Below are positions 1 to 7,957 of a stretch of 64,000 nucleotides of DNA, piece by piece. The DNA comes from Clostridia bacterium (GTDB lineage Bacteria; Bacillota; Clostridia; Oscillospirales; Oscillospiraceae): contig SAAS01000008.1 of assembly GCA_009929315.1 (NCBI GenBank), forward strand, positions 1 to 64,000, read 5' to 3'. The notes beneath the pieces were generated by a model, which worked only from the letters and a program-made list of their open reading frames with translations, was not told where the DNA came from and made no database searches. The number at the start of each line of letters is the position of its first letter. The first letter of the stretch is position 1. The translations under genes were made by a program, and so were the position numbers.

Positions 1-1
1 C

Positions 2-205
2 CATCCGTACAGCAGCTATGAGCGCGGGAGCAACGAGAACCTGAACAAGATGTTCCGCAGACTGTTCCCAAAAGGGACGGACTTCGACTATGTGGACGAC
101 GATGCCATCATCGCGGCGGCGGACTGGATGAACAATTACCCGCGCAAGGTGCTGGGAAGGACTACCGCAGCACGCAGATTTAGGGAACTTTTGCCCGCAG
201 TTTGA
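2..205 (+). mobile_element. IS30-family transposase, C-terminal fragment (cut by window edge)
   Basis: An open frame runs in from the left edge and ends at TGA 203-205 after 67 codons. It contains PYSSYERGSNENLNKMFRR followed by FPKGTDF, the hallmark C-terminal block of the IS30 family DDE transposase (the glutamate of the DDE triad lies in the ERGSNEN stretch). The product would cut and rejoin the ends of its own insertion sequence. The 5' part is outside the window, so I cannot say whether the element is complete. The AT-rich stretch to about 260 probably contains the right end of the element, but the partner inverted repeat is not visible. Confidence 0.85.
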
Positions 206-356
206 ACCTTGAAAAATTTTTTGAAAAAATCTTGCGATAACTATTGCAATTTTCAATTATTTCGCGGCGGCCCTTTTTGTATTGCGAAAACACCGAGCTC
301 CGTGTATAATGAAGTTTGTTTCAAAAATTGAATTTGCAGCGTTTCGGAGGTGCGGA

Positions 357-1073
357 GTGGATACTAAAATCAATGAGCTTCGTAAAATGATTGAGCAGAG
401 CGATAACATCGTCTTTTTTGGCGGTGCAGGTGTTTCCACAGAGAGCGGAATACCCGATTTTCGCAGTGCTGACGGGTTGTACAACCAGAAATACAAATTT
501 CCTCCCGAACAAATCCTCAGCGGCAGCTTTTTAAAAAGCAATCCCGAAGTTTTCTATGAGTTTTACCATGATAAGCTCGTTTTGCACGATGTCAAACCGA
601 ACAGGGCGCACTATCGGCTTGCAGCGCTTGAGGCCGAGAGAAAGCTCAAGGCCGTTATAACGCAGAACATTGACGGTCTTCATCAGCTTGCGGGAAGTAA
701 AAAGGTGCTTGAACTCCACGGAACAATTCACAGATTTTACTGTTCCTCCTGTGGGAAGCAGTACCCTGCGGAGAAGGCAAACGCCTGCATCGGTGTTCCC
801 CGCTGCGCCTGCGGCGGCGTTGTCCGTCCCGATGTTGTGCTATACGGTGAGCAGCTCGACGACGATGTTCTTACCGAATCCGTACGTTTAATCGCTGCCG
901 CTGACCTTCTTATTGTCGGCGGAACCTCGCTTAACGTATACCCCGCGGCAGGTCTGATCAGATATTACAAGGGTAATTGGCTCGTTTTGATAAACAAGGA
1001 ACCCACAGTCTTTGACAGCAGCGCCTCACTCGTAATTTACGACAAAATCGGCGATGTCATGGCGCAAGTCTGA
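357..1073 (+). CDS. Sir2-family NAD-dependent protein deacylase (sirtuin)
   Basis: Removes acyl groups from lysines using NAD+, giving nicotinamide and O-acyl-ADP-ribose; cytosolic. Seen: the NAD-binding GAGVSTESGIPDFRS, the QNIDGLHQLAG loop, the catalytic His in ELHGTIH, and a four-Cys zinc site (CSSC and CAC-type pairs around 765-815). I start at GTG 357 because GGAGG at 346-350 sits 6 bases upstream and this gives 238 residues, the usual sirtuin length; an in-frame ATG at 282 would add an unconserved leader. It is followed by wecG-like, tmk, DJ-1 and cyclo-ligase genes on the same strand, probably one transcription unit. Whether it prefers acetyl or succinyl groups cannot be read safely. 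Confidence 0.93.
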   Translation: MDTKINELRKMIEQSDNIVFFGGAGVSTESGIPDFRSADGLYNQKYKFPPEQILSGSFLKSNPEVFYEFYHDKLVLHDVKPNRAHYRLAALEAERKLKAVITQNIDGLHQLAGSKKVLELHGTIHRFYCSSCGKQYPAEKANACIGVPRCACGGVVRPDVVLYGEQLDDDVLTESVRLIAAADLLIVGGTSLNVYPAAGLIRYYKGNWLVLINKEPTVFDSSASLVIYDKIGDVMAQV

Positions 1074-1114
1074 CATAATTAAGTTTCTCATCCCCCCCGA
1101 AAGGACTGATAGCA

Positions 1115-1840
1115 ATCAGAATTGATGTTCTGAACGTAAAGTTTGACAATATAACAATGGCGGAGGCGACCGAAAAGGCGCTTAAGCTCATGGAACGCAA
1201 AGACGCGGCCTATATAGTCACACCGAATCCCGAAATCGTAATGCTTTCAAGGCAAGACCCGAATCTTTTAAGTGCGGTTAACCATGCTTCCATTGTTCTG
1301 CCCGACGGTATCGGAATAGTTAAGGGCGCAAAAATTCTCGGCACTCCTCTAAAGGAAAAAATCCCCGGTATAGAATTTGCCGAGACGCTTTTCTCTCTTA
1401 TGGCAAAACGCCGTATGTCAGTTTTTCTTCTCGGGGCTAAACCGCAGGTTGCCGAGGAAGCGGCAAGACACTTGAAGGAGCGCTTCAAGGGCTTAAATGT
1501 AGTCGGCACCAATGACGGTTACTTCACCGACGACGCGCCCGTTATCGAAAAAATCAACGAGGCATCACCCGACCTACTGCTCGTGTGCCTCGGCGCTCCG
1601 AAGCAGGAGCTTTGGATGCAGAAAAACGCGCCGCTGCTCGAAGTCGGTTTAATGGCCGGTCTGGGGGGCTCTATGGACGTTTTCGCCTGCGTTGCCGAAC
1701 GCGCGCCCGAGAGCTGGCGAAAGCTAAATCTCGAGTGGCTCTACCGCCTTAAGGAAGACCCGAGCCGCGCGGGACGAATGATGAATCTGCCGAAATTCGG
1801 CTTTGCCGTTGTCGGGAAAAGGCTTTTCGGCAAAAAATAA
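1115..1840 (+). CDS. WecG/TagA/CpsF-family glycosyltransferase (GT26)
   Basis: Transfers an N-acetylmannosamine-type sugar onto a polyprenyl-diphosphate-linked GlcNAc in teichoic-acid or related wall polymer synthesis, at the inner membrane face. Seen: TPNPEIVM, LPDGIGIV, FLLGAKP, the GxxDGYF block and VCLGAPKQELW, all diagnostic of the family. The first ATG is at 1157, but conserved family residues (R-I-D-V-L-N-V-K-F-D-N) are encoded upstream of it in frame, with no ATG, GTG or TTG before the stop at 1076. I place the start at ATC 1115, nine bases after AAGGA (1101-1105); ATA 1109 or ATT 1121 are alternatives. Its pathway partners (WecA/TagO-like and WecB/MnaA) are near 33-35 kb. Confidence 0.85.
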   Translation: MRIDVLNVKFDNITMAEATEKALKLMERKDAAYIVTPNPEIVMLSRQDPNLLSAVNHASIVLPDGIGIVKGAKILGTPLKEKIPGIEFAETLFSLMAKRRMSVFLLGAKPQVAEEAARHLKERFKGLNVVGTNDGYFTDDAPVIEKINEASPDLLLVCLGAPKQELWMQKNAPLLEVGLMAGLGGSMDVFACVAERAPESWRKLNLEWLYRLKEDPSRAGRMMNLPKFGFAVVGKRLFGKK

Positions 1841-1860
1841 ACGGTACAAGGAGTAGAATT

Positions 1861-2529
1861 ATGAAGGGAAAGCTCATTGTTTTCGAGGGAATAGACGGCA
1901 GCGGAAAGTCGACCCAGTTCAAGCTCCTTACCGAGAGGCTTGAAAAAGAGGGTCTGCCCTTTCACAAGCTTGTTTTTCCCCGTTACAAGGAAAGCTCCTC
2001 CAGTCTTCTGCGCTCGTATCTTTCGGGAGATTTTGGCAGCAAGCCAAGCGATGTAAACGCTTATGCCGCCTCAACCTTTTTCTTTGTCGACCGCTTTGCC
2101 TCCTACAAAACCGACTGGGGCGAGTTTTATGATAACGGAGGCCTCATTATCTGCGACCGCTACACCACCTCAAACGCCATTCATCAGGGCGCGAAGCTGC
2201 CCGAAAACGAACTGAACAATTTTTTAGACTGGCTATATGATTTTGAGTTCCGTTTAATGGAACTTCCCCGCCCGGACGTCGTCTTATACATGAATGTCGA
2301 CCTTGAAACCAGCCTTCGCCAGATGAAGGCAAGACAGAGTGCCACCAACACGAAGGGCGACATTCACGAAACAGATTCCGACTATTTGGCCGCCTGCCTT
2401 CGCACGGGAAAAATTGCCGCGGAGCGTCTGGGCTGGAATAAAGTTGAATGTTTAAGGCAAGGCGCTATGCGCGGAGTTACTGACATTCACGAGGAAATAT
2501 ACAATACTGTGAAAGGGGTTTTGCGGTAA
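1861..2529 (+). CDS. tmk: Thymidylate kinase
   Basis: Phosphorylates dTMP to dTDP with ATP, an essential step of dTTP synthesis. Seen: P-loop GIDGSGKST at residues 10-18, the DRYTTSNAIHQG substrate motif, and a lid segment with an Arg pair (around RQSATNTKGD). At 222 residues it is slightly longer than the ~210 usual. ATG 1861 follows AAGGAG. Its TAA stop overlaps the ATG of the DJ-1 family gene by one base (TAATG), so the two are translationally coupled. Confidence 0.93.
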   Translation: MKGKLIVFEGIDGSGKSTQFKLLTERLEKEGLPFHKLVFPRYKESSSSLLRSYLSGDFGSKPSDVNAYAASTFFFVDRFASYKTDWGEFYDNGGLIICDRYTTSNAIHQGAKLPENELNNFLDWLYDFEFRLMELPRPDVVLYMNVDLETSLRQMKARQSATNTKGDIHETDSDYLAACLRTGKIAAERLGWNKVECLRQGAMRGVTDIHEEIYNTVKGVLR

Positions 2530-3071
2530 TGGTATATATTCTTCTCGGAGAGGGTTATGAAGAGATTGAGGCCGTTACACCCTGCGACATTTTAAGGCGC
2601 GGCGGAGTTGCGGTGAGTTTTGCTGCGGTCGGCAATCAAAAATGTGTTGCCGGCTCGCACAAAATCACGATCTGCTGCGAGCTTCTCACAAGAGATATTA
2701 CTCCCCAACCGAAGGATATTTTTGTTATTCCGGGCGGGATGGGCGGTGTAAATTCAATACAATCCGACACCGAAACCATGAATCTTCTTCGAGCCGCCGC
2801 CGAAATCGGAGCGGAGTTTGCGGCAATCTGCGCAGGCCCCTCCGTCTTGGCGCAGCTCGGACTTCTTGAGGGAAAGCACATCACCTGCTATCCGGGATGT
2901 GAGGAGCTTATGGACGGCGCTCTCTGCGACAGCACAAAATTAGTCGCTTCTGACGGATCTCTTATAACCGGACGCGCGCCCGGTTCCGCAATCGACTTCG
3001 GGCTTGCGCTTCTTGCCCACATAATTGGAGAAGACGCGGCAAATAAGATAAGAACGGAGCTAGTGTACTGA
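2529..3071 (+). CDS. DJ-1/PfpI-family protein (ThiJ/YajL type)
   Basis: Member of the class I glutamine-amidotransferase-like fold. Seen: N-terminal GEGYEEIEAVTP containing the conserved Glu, and the nucleophile elbow AICAGPSVLAQ with the reactive Cys; 180 residues is normal. Relatives are described as glyoxalase III/deglycase-like or oxidative-stress chaperones, but exact activity is disputed in the family, so I do not assign a substrate. Start overlaps the tmk stop by one base, and the next gene begins three bases after its stop, which indicates a tight operon with 5-formyltetrahydrofolate cyclo-ligase. Confidence 0.88.
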   Translation: MVYILLGEGYEEIEAVTPCDILRRGGVAVSFAAVGNQKCVAGSHKITICCELLTRDITPQPKDIFVIPGGMGGVNSIQSDTETMNLLRAAAEIGAEFAAICAGPSVLAQLGLLEGKHITCYPGCEELMDGALCDSTKLVASDGSLITGRAPGSAIDFGLALLAHIIGEDAANKIRTELVY

Positions 3072-3074
3072 ATC

Positions 3075-3635
3075 TTGGATAAAAAGACATTTCGAGCCGA
3101 AATCTCGGCGCGCATAGCGGCGCTTGACAGCGATTATATCGCAGAAAGCGACAGAGCAATTTTGGAAAGGCTCCTTGAGCTTCCCGAGTTCATCAATGCC
3201 CCGCGCGTTTTTACCTATCTGAGCGTCGGGCGCGAGGTTGATACTGTGGGTTTAATTGAGCACTGCCGAAGGCTCGGCAAAACGCTCGCGCTCCCGATAA
3301 GCCGCGAAAACGGCGCTATGAGCTTTGCCCTTCTAGAGGGAGCCCTTAGCGAGCTTCCTGTCGGGCGCTACGGAATCCCCTCGCCACGCGAAGGTTCAAA
3401 TGAGCTCATCCCCGAAAATGGTGACATTATCATTGTTCCGGCTCTCAGCTGTGATGTTGAGGGATACAGACTCGGTCACGGCGGAGGATATTACGACAGA
3501 TATTTGGCAGCCTGCAAGGCTTTTTCCGTGGGTCTGTGCCGTGAGACGCTTATGTCAGTTAGGCTTCCTAGGGACGAGTTCGACATAAGACTAAACTGCC
3601 TTGTTACAGAAAAAAGGATTGCGAGGCCGAAATAG
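3075..3635 (+). CDS. 5-formyltetrahydrofolate cyclo-ligase
   Basis: Converts 5-formyl-THF to 5,10-methenyl-THF with ATP, returning a storage folate to one-carbon metabolism. Seen: N-terminal basic helix (LDKKTFRAEISARIAAL region), Y-L-S-V-G-R-E-V-D-T block and the C-terminal GHGGGYYDRYL signature that binds phosphate. 186 residues matches the family. The start is TTG 3075, three bases after the DJ-1 stop; the ribosome site is weak and probably relies on coupling. Coupling to tmk is sensible because thymidylate synthesis consumes one-carbon folates. Confidence 0.92.
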   Translation: MDKKTFRAEISARIAALDSDYIAESDRAILERLLELPEFINAPRVFTYLSVGREVDTVGLIEHCRRLGKTLALPISRENGAMSFALLEGALSELPVGRYGIPSPREGSNELIPENGDIIIVPALSCDVEGYRLGHGGGYYDRYLAACKAFSVGLCRETLMSVRLPRDEFDIRLNCLVTEKRIARPK

Positions 3636-3644
3636 GCCCCGCAA
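3619..3644 (+). terminator. Weak hairpin after the cyclo-ligase gene
   Basis: Arms TTGCGAGGCC and GGCCCCGCAA pair with one mismatch around a GAAATA loop and overlap the stop codon of the cyclo-ligase gene. The downstream U-run is poor, so termination here is tentative. Confidence 0.35.
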
Positions 3645-3678
3645 ATAATAAGTGCAATTTCTATAGTTCTATTTAGGC

Positions 3679-3798
3679 TTAGCAGCAGCGCTCACGCTCA
3701 CAACCGCAGGTGTTGCCGCCTCCGCAGCAGCAGGCAAGAACTACAATAATTACAACTACCCACAGGCAGCTGTTCATTCCACTTCCGCATCCAAACAT
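3679..3798 (-). CDS. Cys-rich 39-residue membrane mini-protein (copy 1)
   Basis: Function unknown. The frame MFGCGSGMNSCLWVVVII then continues VVLACCCGGG and a Cys/Arg tail ending ERERCC. It has one hydrophobic segment (about residues 12-24) flanked by Cys clusters, nine Cys in all. ATG at 3798 is preceded by GGAGAAAGGGATATAAAA, a good ribosome site; a longer frame starting upstream has none. A second copy with the same plan (NSCLWVIVIIVLIACCCGG) lies at 6609-6707. Short proteins of this look occur in Clostridia and I believe some are labelled chorion class high-cysteine HCB protein 13, a name that carries no function. Confidence 0.75.
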   Translation of the reverse strand: MFGCGSGMNSCLWVVVIIVVLACCCGGGNTCGCERERCC

Positions 3799-3984
3799 TT
3801 TTATATCCCTTTCTCCGCGCACAACTATCTTTTTGTGCCACTCTGCGCGGTGAGTAGGCTGTAAGTTCAAAAACATAATAAAGGCAGAGGCTTTGCCTCC
3901 TTGTTCGCCTTACGACCCATAATATGCCTTGAAACAATTCGCGGTTACAGCGGCGAAATATTCAAATCAGTTAGGAGTTTACCG

Positions 3985-5202
3985 ATGTCAGACAAAAATT
4001 ACAACGATGAGAAAAATTCCGACTTTGACGCTGCACAGACAGGTCAAGTCGGTAATGCAAAACAGCGCAAAAGCCCCATCAGTAAAAACCGCCAGAAAAA
4101 GACCGGCTGTCTCGGCGGACTGATGTATTTTATTTTCATCGTAAGTGTCAGCGTCATTCTCGCCTGTTTGGGCTGGATGGCAGCTAGCGATGTGCTCGCC
4201 CTTAATAAGGGTTCGGAGGCGATCGAGGTTACTCTGCCTGAAGAAATCTTCACCCAGAAAGAAGTTGACGTCAAGGATTCCGACGGCAATGTTACGGGAA
4301 CGGACACAATTAACGTCGCGGATATCGGAAAGGTCGCCGACATCCTTAAGGACGCAGGAATCATTAAGTACACGGTGCTTTTCACAATGTATTCCGGTAT
4401 TTCCGACGCGAAGGAAAAAATGGACCCCGGCACCTATACTCTGAACACGGAATACGACTATCGCGCTATTGTTAAGAAAATGCAGTTCGGCAGCGACTCA
4501 CAGGTGCGCACAATGGTCACCTTCCCCGAGGGCTTCACCATGAAGGAAATTTTCACCCGTCTTGAGGAAAACAAAATCTGCAAGTACGACGACCTTATGG
4601 AGTGTGCCGCAACAGTTCAGTTTAACTACAAGTTCCTTGAAAACGTGCCTTTGGGCGACGCTTCCCGTCTTGAGGGCTTCCTGTATCCTGACACCTACGA
4701 GTTCTATCAGGGTATGACTCCCGAAGCCGCCATTGATACCTTCCTTCAGATTTTCCACTACAAGCTGACCGCTGAAATGTGGACGCTTGCTGAAAAGAAG
4801 AATCTTACAATGCGCGATATAGTCAACATCGCCTCGATGATTGAAAAGGAAGCCGCCAATGACGACGAGCGAGCCACTATCGCAAGCGTTATCTACAACC
4901 GTCTTAAGGCAAACATGGCACTCGGTATTGACGCGACCATTCAATACGCCCTCCCCGAGCACAAGGAGGTGCTGACCGAGGCGGATCTGGCGATTGACAG
5001 TCCCTACAACACCAGAATGTACACGGGGCTTCCTCCGACGCCTATCGCCAACCCCGGGTTCCCGTCAATCATGGCAGCTTTGAAGCCCGCGACAACGGAT
5101 TATCTGTATTATGCGCTCGATACGGCAACTGGAACGCATAAATTCTTCAAAACTGCCGCCGAGTTTAACGCCTTTGTCGCGACACAGGACTACAGTAAAT
5201 AA
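3985..5202 (+). CDS. mltG: Endolytic murein transglycosylase MltG (YceG-like)
   Basis: Cleaves nascent glycan strands beside the peptidoglycan synthases and so sets chain length; a membrane-anchored extracellular enzyme. Seen: a cytoplasmic polar leader (about 45 residues), one membrane segment (MYFIFIVSVSVILACLGW), then the YceG domain with GFLYPDTYEF, the catalytic Glu in NIASMIEKEA, and ASVIYNRL and LPPTPIANPG. ATG 3985 is chosen because TTAGGAG precedes it; an upstream in-frame ATG at 3901 lacks a site. 405 residues. A U32 peptidase gene follows on the same strand. Confidence 0.93.
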   Translation: MSDKNYNDEKNSDFDAAQTGQVGNAKQRKSPISKNRQKKTGCLGGLMYFIFIVSVSVILACLGWMAASDVLALNKGSEAIEVTLPEEIFTQKEVDVKDSDGNVTGTDTINVADIGKVADILKDAGIIKYTVLFTMYSGISDAKEKMDPGTYTLNTEYDYRAIVKKMQFGSDSQVRTMVTFPEGFTMKEIFTRLEENKICKYDDLMECAATVQFNYKFLENVPLGDASRLEGFLYPDTYEFYQGMTPEAAIDTFLQIFHYKLTAEMWTLAEKKNLTMRDIVNIASMIEKEAANDDERATIASVIYNRLKANMALGIDATIQYALPEHKEVLTEADLAIDSPYNTRMYTGLPPTPIANPGFPSIMAALKPATTDYLYYALDTATGTHKFFKTAAEFNAFVATQDYSK

Positions 5203-5209
5203 TTTTTCG

Positions 5210-5241
5210 GAAGATAGCGTGATGGATTTCACGCTATCTTC
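5210..5241 (+). terminator. Hairpin between mltG and the U32 gene
   Basis: Perfect 13-bp arms GAAGATAGCGTGA / TCACGCTATCTTC around a six-base loop. The following bases are only moderately T-rich, so it may be a partial terminator or a processing hairpin. Confidence 0.6.
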
Positions 5242-5268
5242 TTAATAACCGAACCGGGAGGAACACAC

Positions 5269-6471
5269 GTGAAAACTGAATTATTGGCCCCTGCCGGAGA
5301 TATGGAACGCCTTGTTATGGCGCTTCATTACGGAGCAGACGCGGTGTATCTGGCCGGTACCGAGTTTGGAATGCGCGCCGCAGCGGGAAATTTCGATGAA
5401 ATATCCCTGCGTCATGCGGTGGAGCTTTGCCACAAAAAGGGTGTTTCCGTTCATGTTACCTGCAATACCCTTCCGCGCGAATATGAAATTTCCCGCCTTC
5501 CGCCTTATCTTGAGCTTTTGGAGGATATCGGCGTTGACGCCATCATCGCGGCGGATTTGGGCGTAATATCAATGGCAAAAAAATATGCTCCCAGCGCCGA
5601 GCTTCACATCAGCACTCAGCTCGGAGTGGTTAACAGCGAAACCTGCAAGATGATATTTGACTTGGGAGCTTCGAGAGCGGTTCTGGCACGCGAGCTGAGC
5701 CTTGAAGAAATTAAACAAATCCGCGCAAATTCGCCTAAAGATCTGGAGCTTGAGGCCTTCGTGCACGGCGCGATGTGCGTCTCCTTTTCGGGGCGCTGCT
5801 TACTCAGCAACTACCTGACGGGACGTGACGCCAACCGCGGCGAATGCGCTCAGCCCTGCCGCTGGAAATATCATCTCGTTGAGGAAAAGCGCCCGAACGA
5901 ATACTTTGAAATTTCCGAAGACAACGGAACCTTTATCATGAACAGCAACGATATGTGTATGATTGAGCACCTGCCAGAGCTTATCGACGCAGGCGTGACC
6001 AGCTTCAAAATCGAGGGGCGCATGAAGTCCGCTTATTATGCGGCTGCCGTCACAAACGCCTACCGTCACGCGCTTGACGCGGCAATCGAGAACAAGCCTC
6101 TATCGAAAGTCTGGGTTGACGAGGTCGAAAAAATCAGTCATCGCAACTACTCAACAGGTTTCTATTTCGGTGAGCCGGGTCAGCACTATTCCTCAAGCGA
6201 CAGCATTTATTTCGCCACAGCCGATGTGTGCGCGGTCGTTGAGAGCTGCGATGAGTCGGGCAATGCGGTACTTACCCAGCGAAACAAATTCTCGCTCGGC
6301 GATACGCTTGAGCTTTTAACCAACGACGGTGAGCCGCTTTGCTTCACGGCGGAGGAAATCAAAAACAAGGCCGATGAGAATATAGACTCCACTCCGCACC
6401 CCATGATGGAGCTTCACATGAAGCTTCCGAAACCCTGCGCGCCCCTGTCAATGCTGCGAAAACCAAAATAA
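5269..6471 (+). CDS. U32 family peptidase-like protein
   Basis: Seen: N-terminal LLAPAGDMERL and GADAVYLAG, and the U32 signature EAFVHGAMCVSFSGRCLLS, followed by Cys-containing ECAQPCRW; together these place four conserved Cys for an Fe-S or metal site. 400 residues. Characterised relatives act either as collagenase-like proteases or, in the YegQ/RlhA/TrhP group, in hydroxylation of rRNA or tRNA, so a RNA-modification role is at least as likely as proteolysis. Start is GTG 5269 with GGGAGG upstream. Ends before a strong terminator. Confidence 0.88.
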   Translation: MKTELLAPAGDMERLVMALHYGADAVYLAGTEFGMRAAAGNFDEISLRHAVELCHKKGVSVHVTCNTLPREYEISRLPPYLELLEDIGVDAIIAADLGVISMAKKYAPSAELHISTQLGVVNSETCKMIFDLGASRAVLARELSLEEIKQIRANSPKDLELEAFVHGAMCVSFSGRCLLSNYLTGRDANRGECAQPCRWKYHLVEEKRPNEYFEISEDNGTFIMNSNDMCMIEHLPELIDAGVTSFKIEGRMKSAYYAAAVTNAYRHALDAAIENKPLSKVWVDEVEKISHRNYSTGFYFGEPGQHYSSSDSIYFATADVCAVVESCDESGNAVLTQRNKFSLGDTLELLTNDGEPLCFTAEEIKNKADENIDSTPHPMMELHMKLPKPCAPLSMLRKPK

Positions 6472-6503
6472 AAAATGCCGCAGAATTTTCTGCGGCATTT
6501 TTA
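6471..6503 (+). terminator. Rho-independent terminator of the U32 gene
   Basis: AAAAATGCCGCAGA and TCTGCGGCATTTTT pair perfectly around a short ATT loop and end in a T-run. It begins at the last base of the stop codon. Confidence 0.9.
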
Positions 6504-6608
6504 TGTACAGAGGTCTTAATCCATTCGGCAAAGCCCTGTGCGAAGTTTCACTGTAAATTATTTTTTAATGCATTTTCGGATACGCTGACAGGCAGAATGT
6601 TTACAGTT

Positions 6609-6707
6609 TCATACGCAATCGTTGTTGCTGCTGCCGAGTCCGCCGCAGCAGCAGGCGATGAGAACAATGATTACAATAACCCAAAGGCAGCTGTTATTTC
6701 CGCACAT
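6609..6707 (-). CDS. Cys-rich 32-residue membrane mini-protein (copy 2)
   Basis: Function unknown. Translation is MCGNNSCLWVIVIIVLIACC, then CGGLGSSNNDCV and TGA. It shares N-S-C-L-W, a run of Val/Ile and A-C-C-C-G-G with the 39-residue protein at 3679-3798, so the two are paralogs sitting either side of mltG and the U32 gene. ATG 6707 follows GAGAAGGG. One membrane segment is flanked by Cys residues on both sides (six Cys in total). A gene this short is easily missed by gene finders; the conserved match between copies is the main support. Confidence 0.7.
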   Translation of the reverse strand: MCGNNSCLWVIVIIVLIACCCGGLGSSNNDCV

Positions 6708-6913
6708 AAATGTTTTCCCTTCTCCTCACAAAATTTCAACTTTCACCCGTATGTACGGTAAGCGGGCAGCTTCGTAACGCTTACGTGTATGCTTTTCATC
6801 TTTCGGTCTATTTTATGTCATGATTTTCGCTGCTGTTACAGTCAAATACGAATTGAGCGGCAGCCGCTTCTGTGATCATCCTTCCAAGTCAGGCAGTTTT
6901 TTCTCAAACAAGT

Positions 6914-6941
6914 AAACGCCACGAAATTATCCGTGGCGTTT
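6914..6941 (-). terminator. Terminator-like hairpin downstream of the amidase gene
   Basis: Perfect 10-bp arms AAACGCCACG / CGTGGCGTTT around an eight-base loop, 75 bases past the amidase stop. On the minus strand it is followed by only a short T-run. Confidence 0.6.
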
Positions 6942-7016
6942 AACCCGTCAGCTCAAGGCTTGAAGGGACTATTAAATATTACCTTTGCTGATAGGTTTTC
7001 CGTACTGCCGCTTTCG

Positions 7017-7643
7017 CTAAACTCCAAAGAGCTTTGAAGCTCTCTCAAGAACCAGCGCAAGCTCCTGTCTGGTAAGCGCCTCGCGCCATCGAAAATTGTT
7101 GTTTTCCCCGCCGAGAAAAAGCCCTTTTTCCACCGCCCAAGAGCAGGCGCTCTCCGCCCAGTCGGAGGGCTTGTCCGTGTGCTCCGCGTCCTTTTCGGGC
7201 TCGCTTTCCTTCCCGCTCACCAGCTTCGTGAAAGGAAAGTTTTTCCCCGGGCAGGCCGTCTGGTTAAAGTACGAGTGTCTTGCGATAACAATTGACGGAT
7301 AGCGTGAGGCGATATCTGAAACAAGCTCTATCCCCGCCTTAAGCTGCGCCTCGGGCATTTCCTCCGTTTCGAAATTGCCCTCAAAACAAATGCCTATCGA
7401 GCAATAATTCCAGTTTGCCGTGTGCCCACCGCACATATTTTCGGGTCTTCCTGAATACACCGCGCCGCTTTTGGAGACAAAATAATGATAGGCTATTCCC
7501 GCCCAGCCCTTTGACAGGTGATAAGCGTGTATTCCCTCCGCCGTTGCGTTTGAGGCGGCGGCGTGGTGCAAAATCAAGTGTGTGGTCACACTGCGGGGCT
7601 TAAGCTCGAACGCCCAAGCAAAATTATTGCTGATTATCTGCAT
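7017..7643 (-). CDS. N-acetylmuramoyl-L-alanine amidase (PGRP/Amidase_2 fold) with C-terminal SLH-like segment
   Basis: Cuts the bond between MurNAc and the stem peptide. Seen in 208 residues: His-His at 26-27 in LILHHAAAS, GIAYHYFV, the Tyr/Arg-rich YSGRPENMCGGH block, and the remaining zinc ligands His123 and Cys131 in ARHSYFNQTACPG, the phage T7-lysozyme-type arrangement. Residues about 155-208 (WAESACSWAVEKGLFLGG, then LTRQELALVLERA) resemble one S-layer-homology repeat, a wall-binding module. Its start lies inside the holin gene (20-base overlap), so the two are coupled as in phage lysis cassettes. No signal peptide is present, so export would depend on the holin. Confidence 0.88.
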   Translation of the reverse strand: MQIISNNFAWAFELKPRSVTTHLILHHAAASNATAEGIHAYHLSKGWAGIAYHYFVSKSGAVYSGRPENMCGGHTANWNYCSIGICFEGNFETEEMPEAQLKAGIELVSDIASRYPSIVIARHSYFNQTACPGKNFPFTKLVSGKESEPEKDAEHTDKPSDWAESACSWAVEKGLFLGGENNNFRWREALTRQELALVLERASKLFGV

Positions 7644-7905
7644 TGTCTTTTACCGAAAGCTGCTTTGCGATTTCGTGCGAGCCGGTTGCTGCAAGTCCGG
7701 AAACAACGCCGACAGCGATTGCTGTCAAAGGGTCGTTTGCCGGGAAACCGGGCATAACCTTGAGCCCTATGTAGCCCATAATTGCGCCGCAAATTCCGCA
7801 TATTACGGGTATCCATTTGTTTTCAAGCGGGGTTGCCTTAACAGCCTGCGCTACTAGGTAGCTTATTATTGTTATTACAGCGACATAAACTATTTGCGTG
7901 TTCAT
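7624..7905 (-). CDS. Phage-type holin
   Basis: 93 residues with two to three membrane segments: a first from about residue 4 to 22, then WIPVICGICGAIMGYIGL, then a Gly/Ala-rich segment containing LTAIAVGVVSGLAATG, and a charged tail. The PGFPANDPLTAIAVGVVSGL stretch is typical of a phage holin family in Clostridia. It would form pores that let the overlapping amidase reach the wall. ATG 7905 follows CGGAGGG. No other phage genes are nearby, so this is an orphan or domesticated lysis pair. Confidence 0.85.
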   Translation of the reverse strand: MNTQIVYVAVITIISYLVAQAVKATPLENKWIPVICGICGAIMGYIGLKVMPGFPANDPLTAIAVGVVSGLAATGSHEIAKQLSVKDNADNQQ

Positions 7906-7928
7906 AAAATCCCTCCGTTACTGTGTCC

Positions 7929-7937
7929 CTTCGACAA
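7929..7937 (-). promoter_or_regulatory. Spo0A-box-like site before the holin gene
   Basis: On the minus strand the site reads TTGTCGAAG, eight of nine bases of the 0A-box TTGTCGAAA, 24 bases before the holin start. Single short matches arise by chance, so this is suggestive only. Confidence 0.35.
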
Positions 7938-7957
7938 TATTCATCAACTCGCACAAA

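Larger units (their letters stand above)
6504..7016. other. Intergenic stretch with one mini-gene
   Basis: 513 bases between the U32 and amidase genes. It holds the Cys-rich mini-protein gene (6609-6707, minus) and a hairpin at 6914-6941. I see no other coding region, RNA gene or recognisable riboswitch. The part from 6720 to 6900 is moderately AT-rich without clear structure. Confidence 0.6.
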
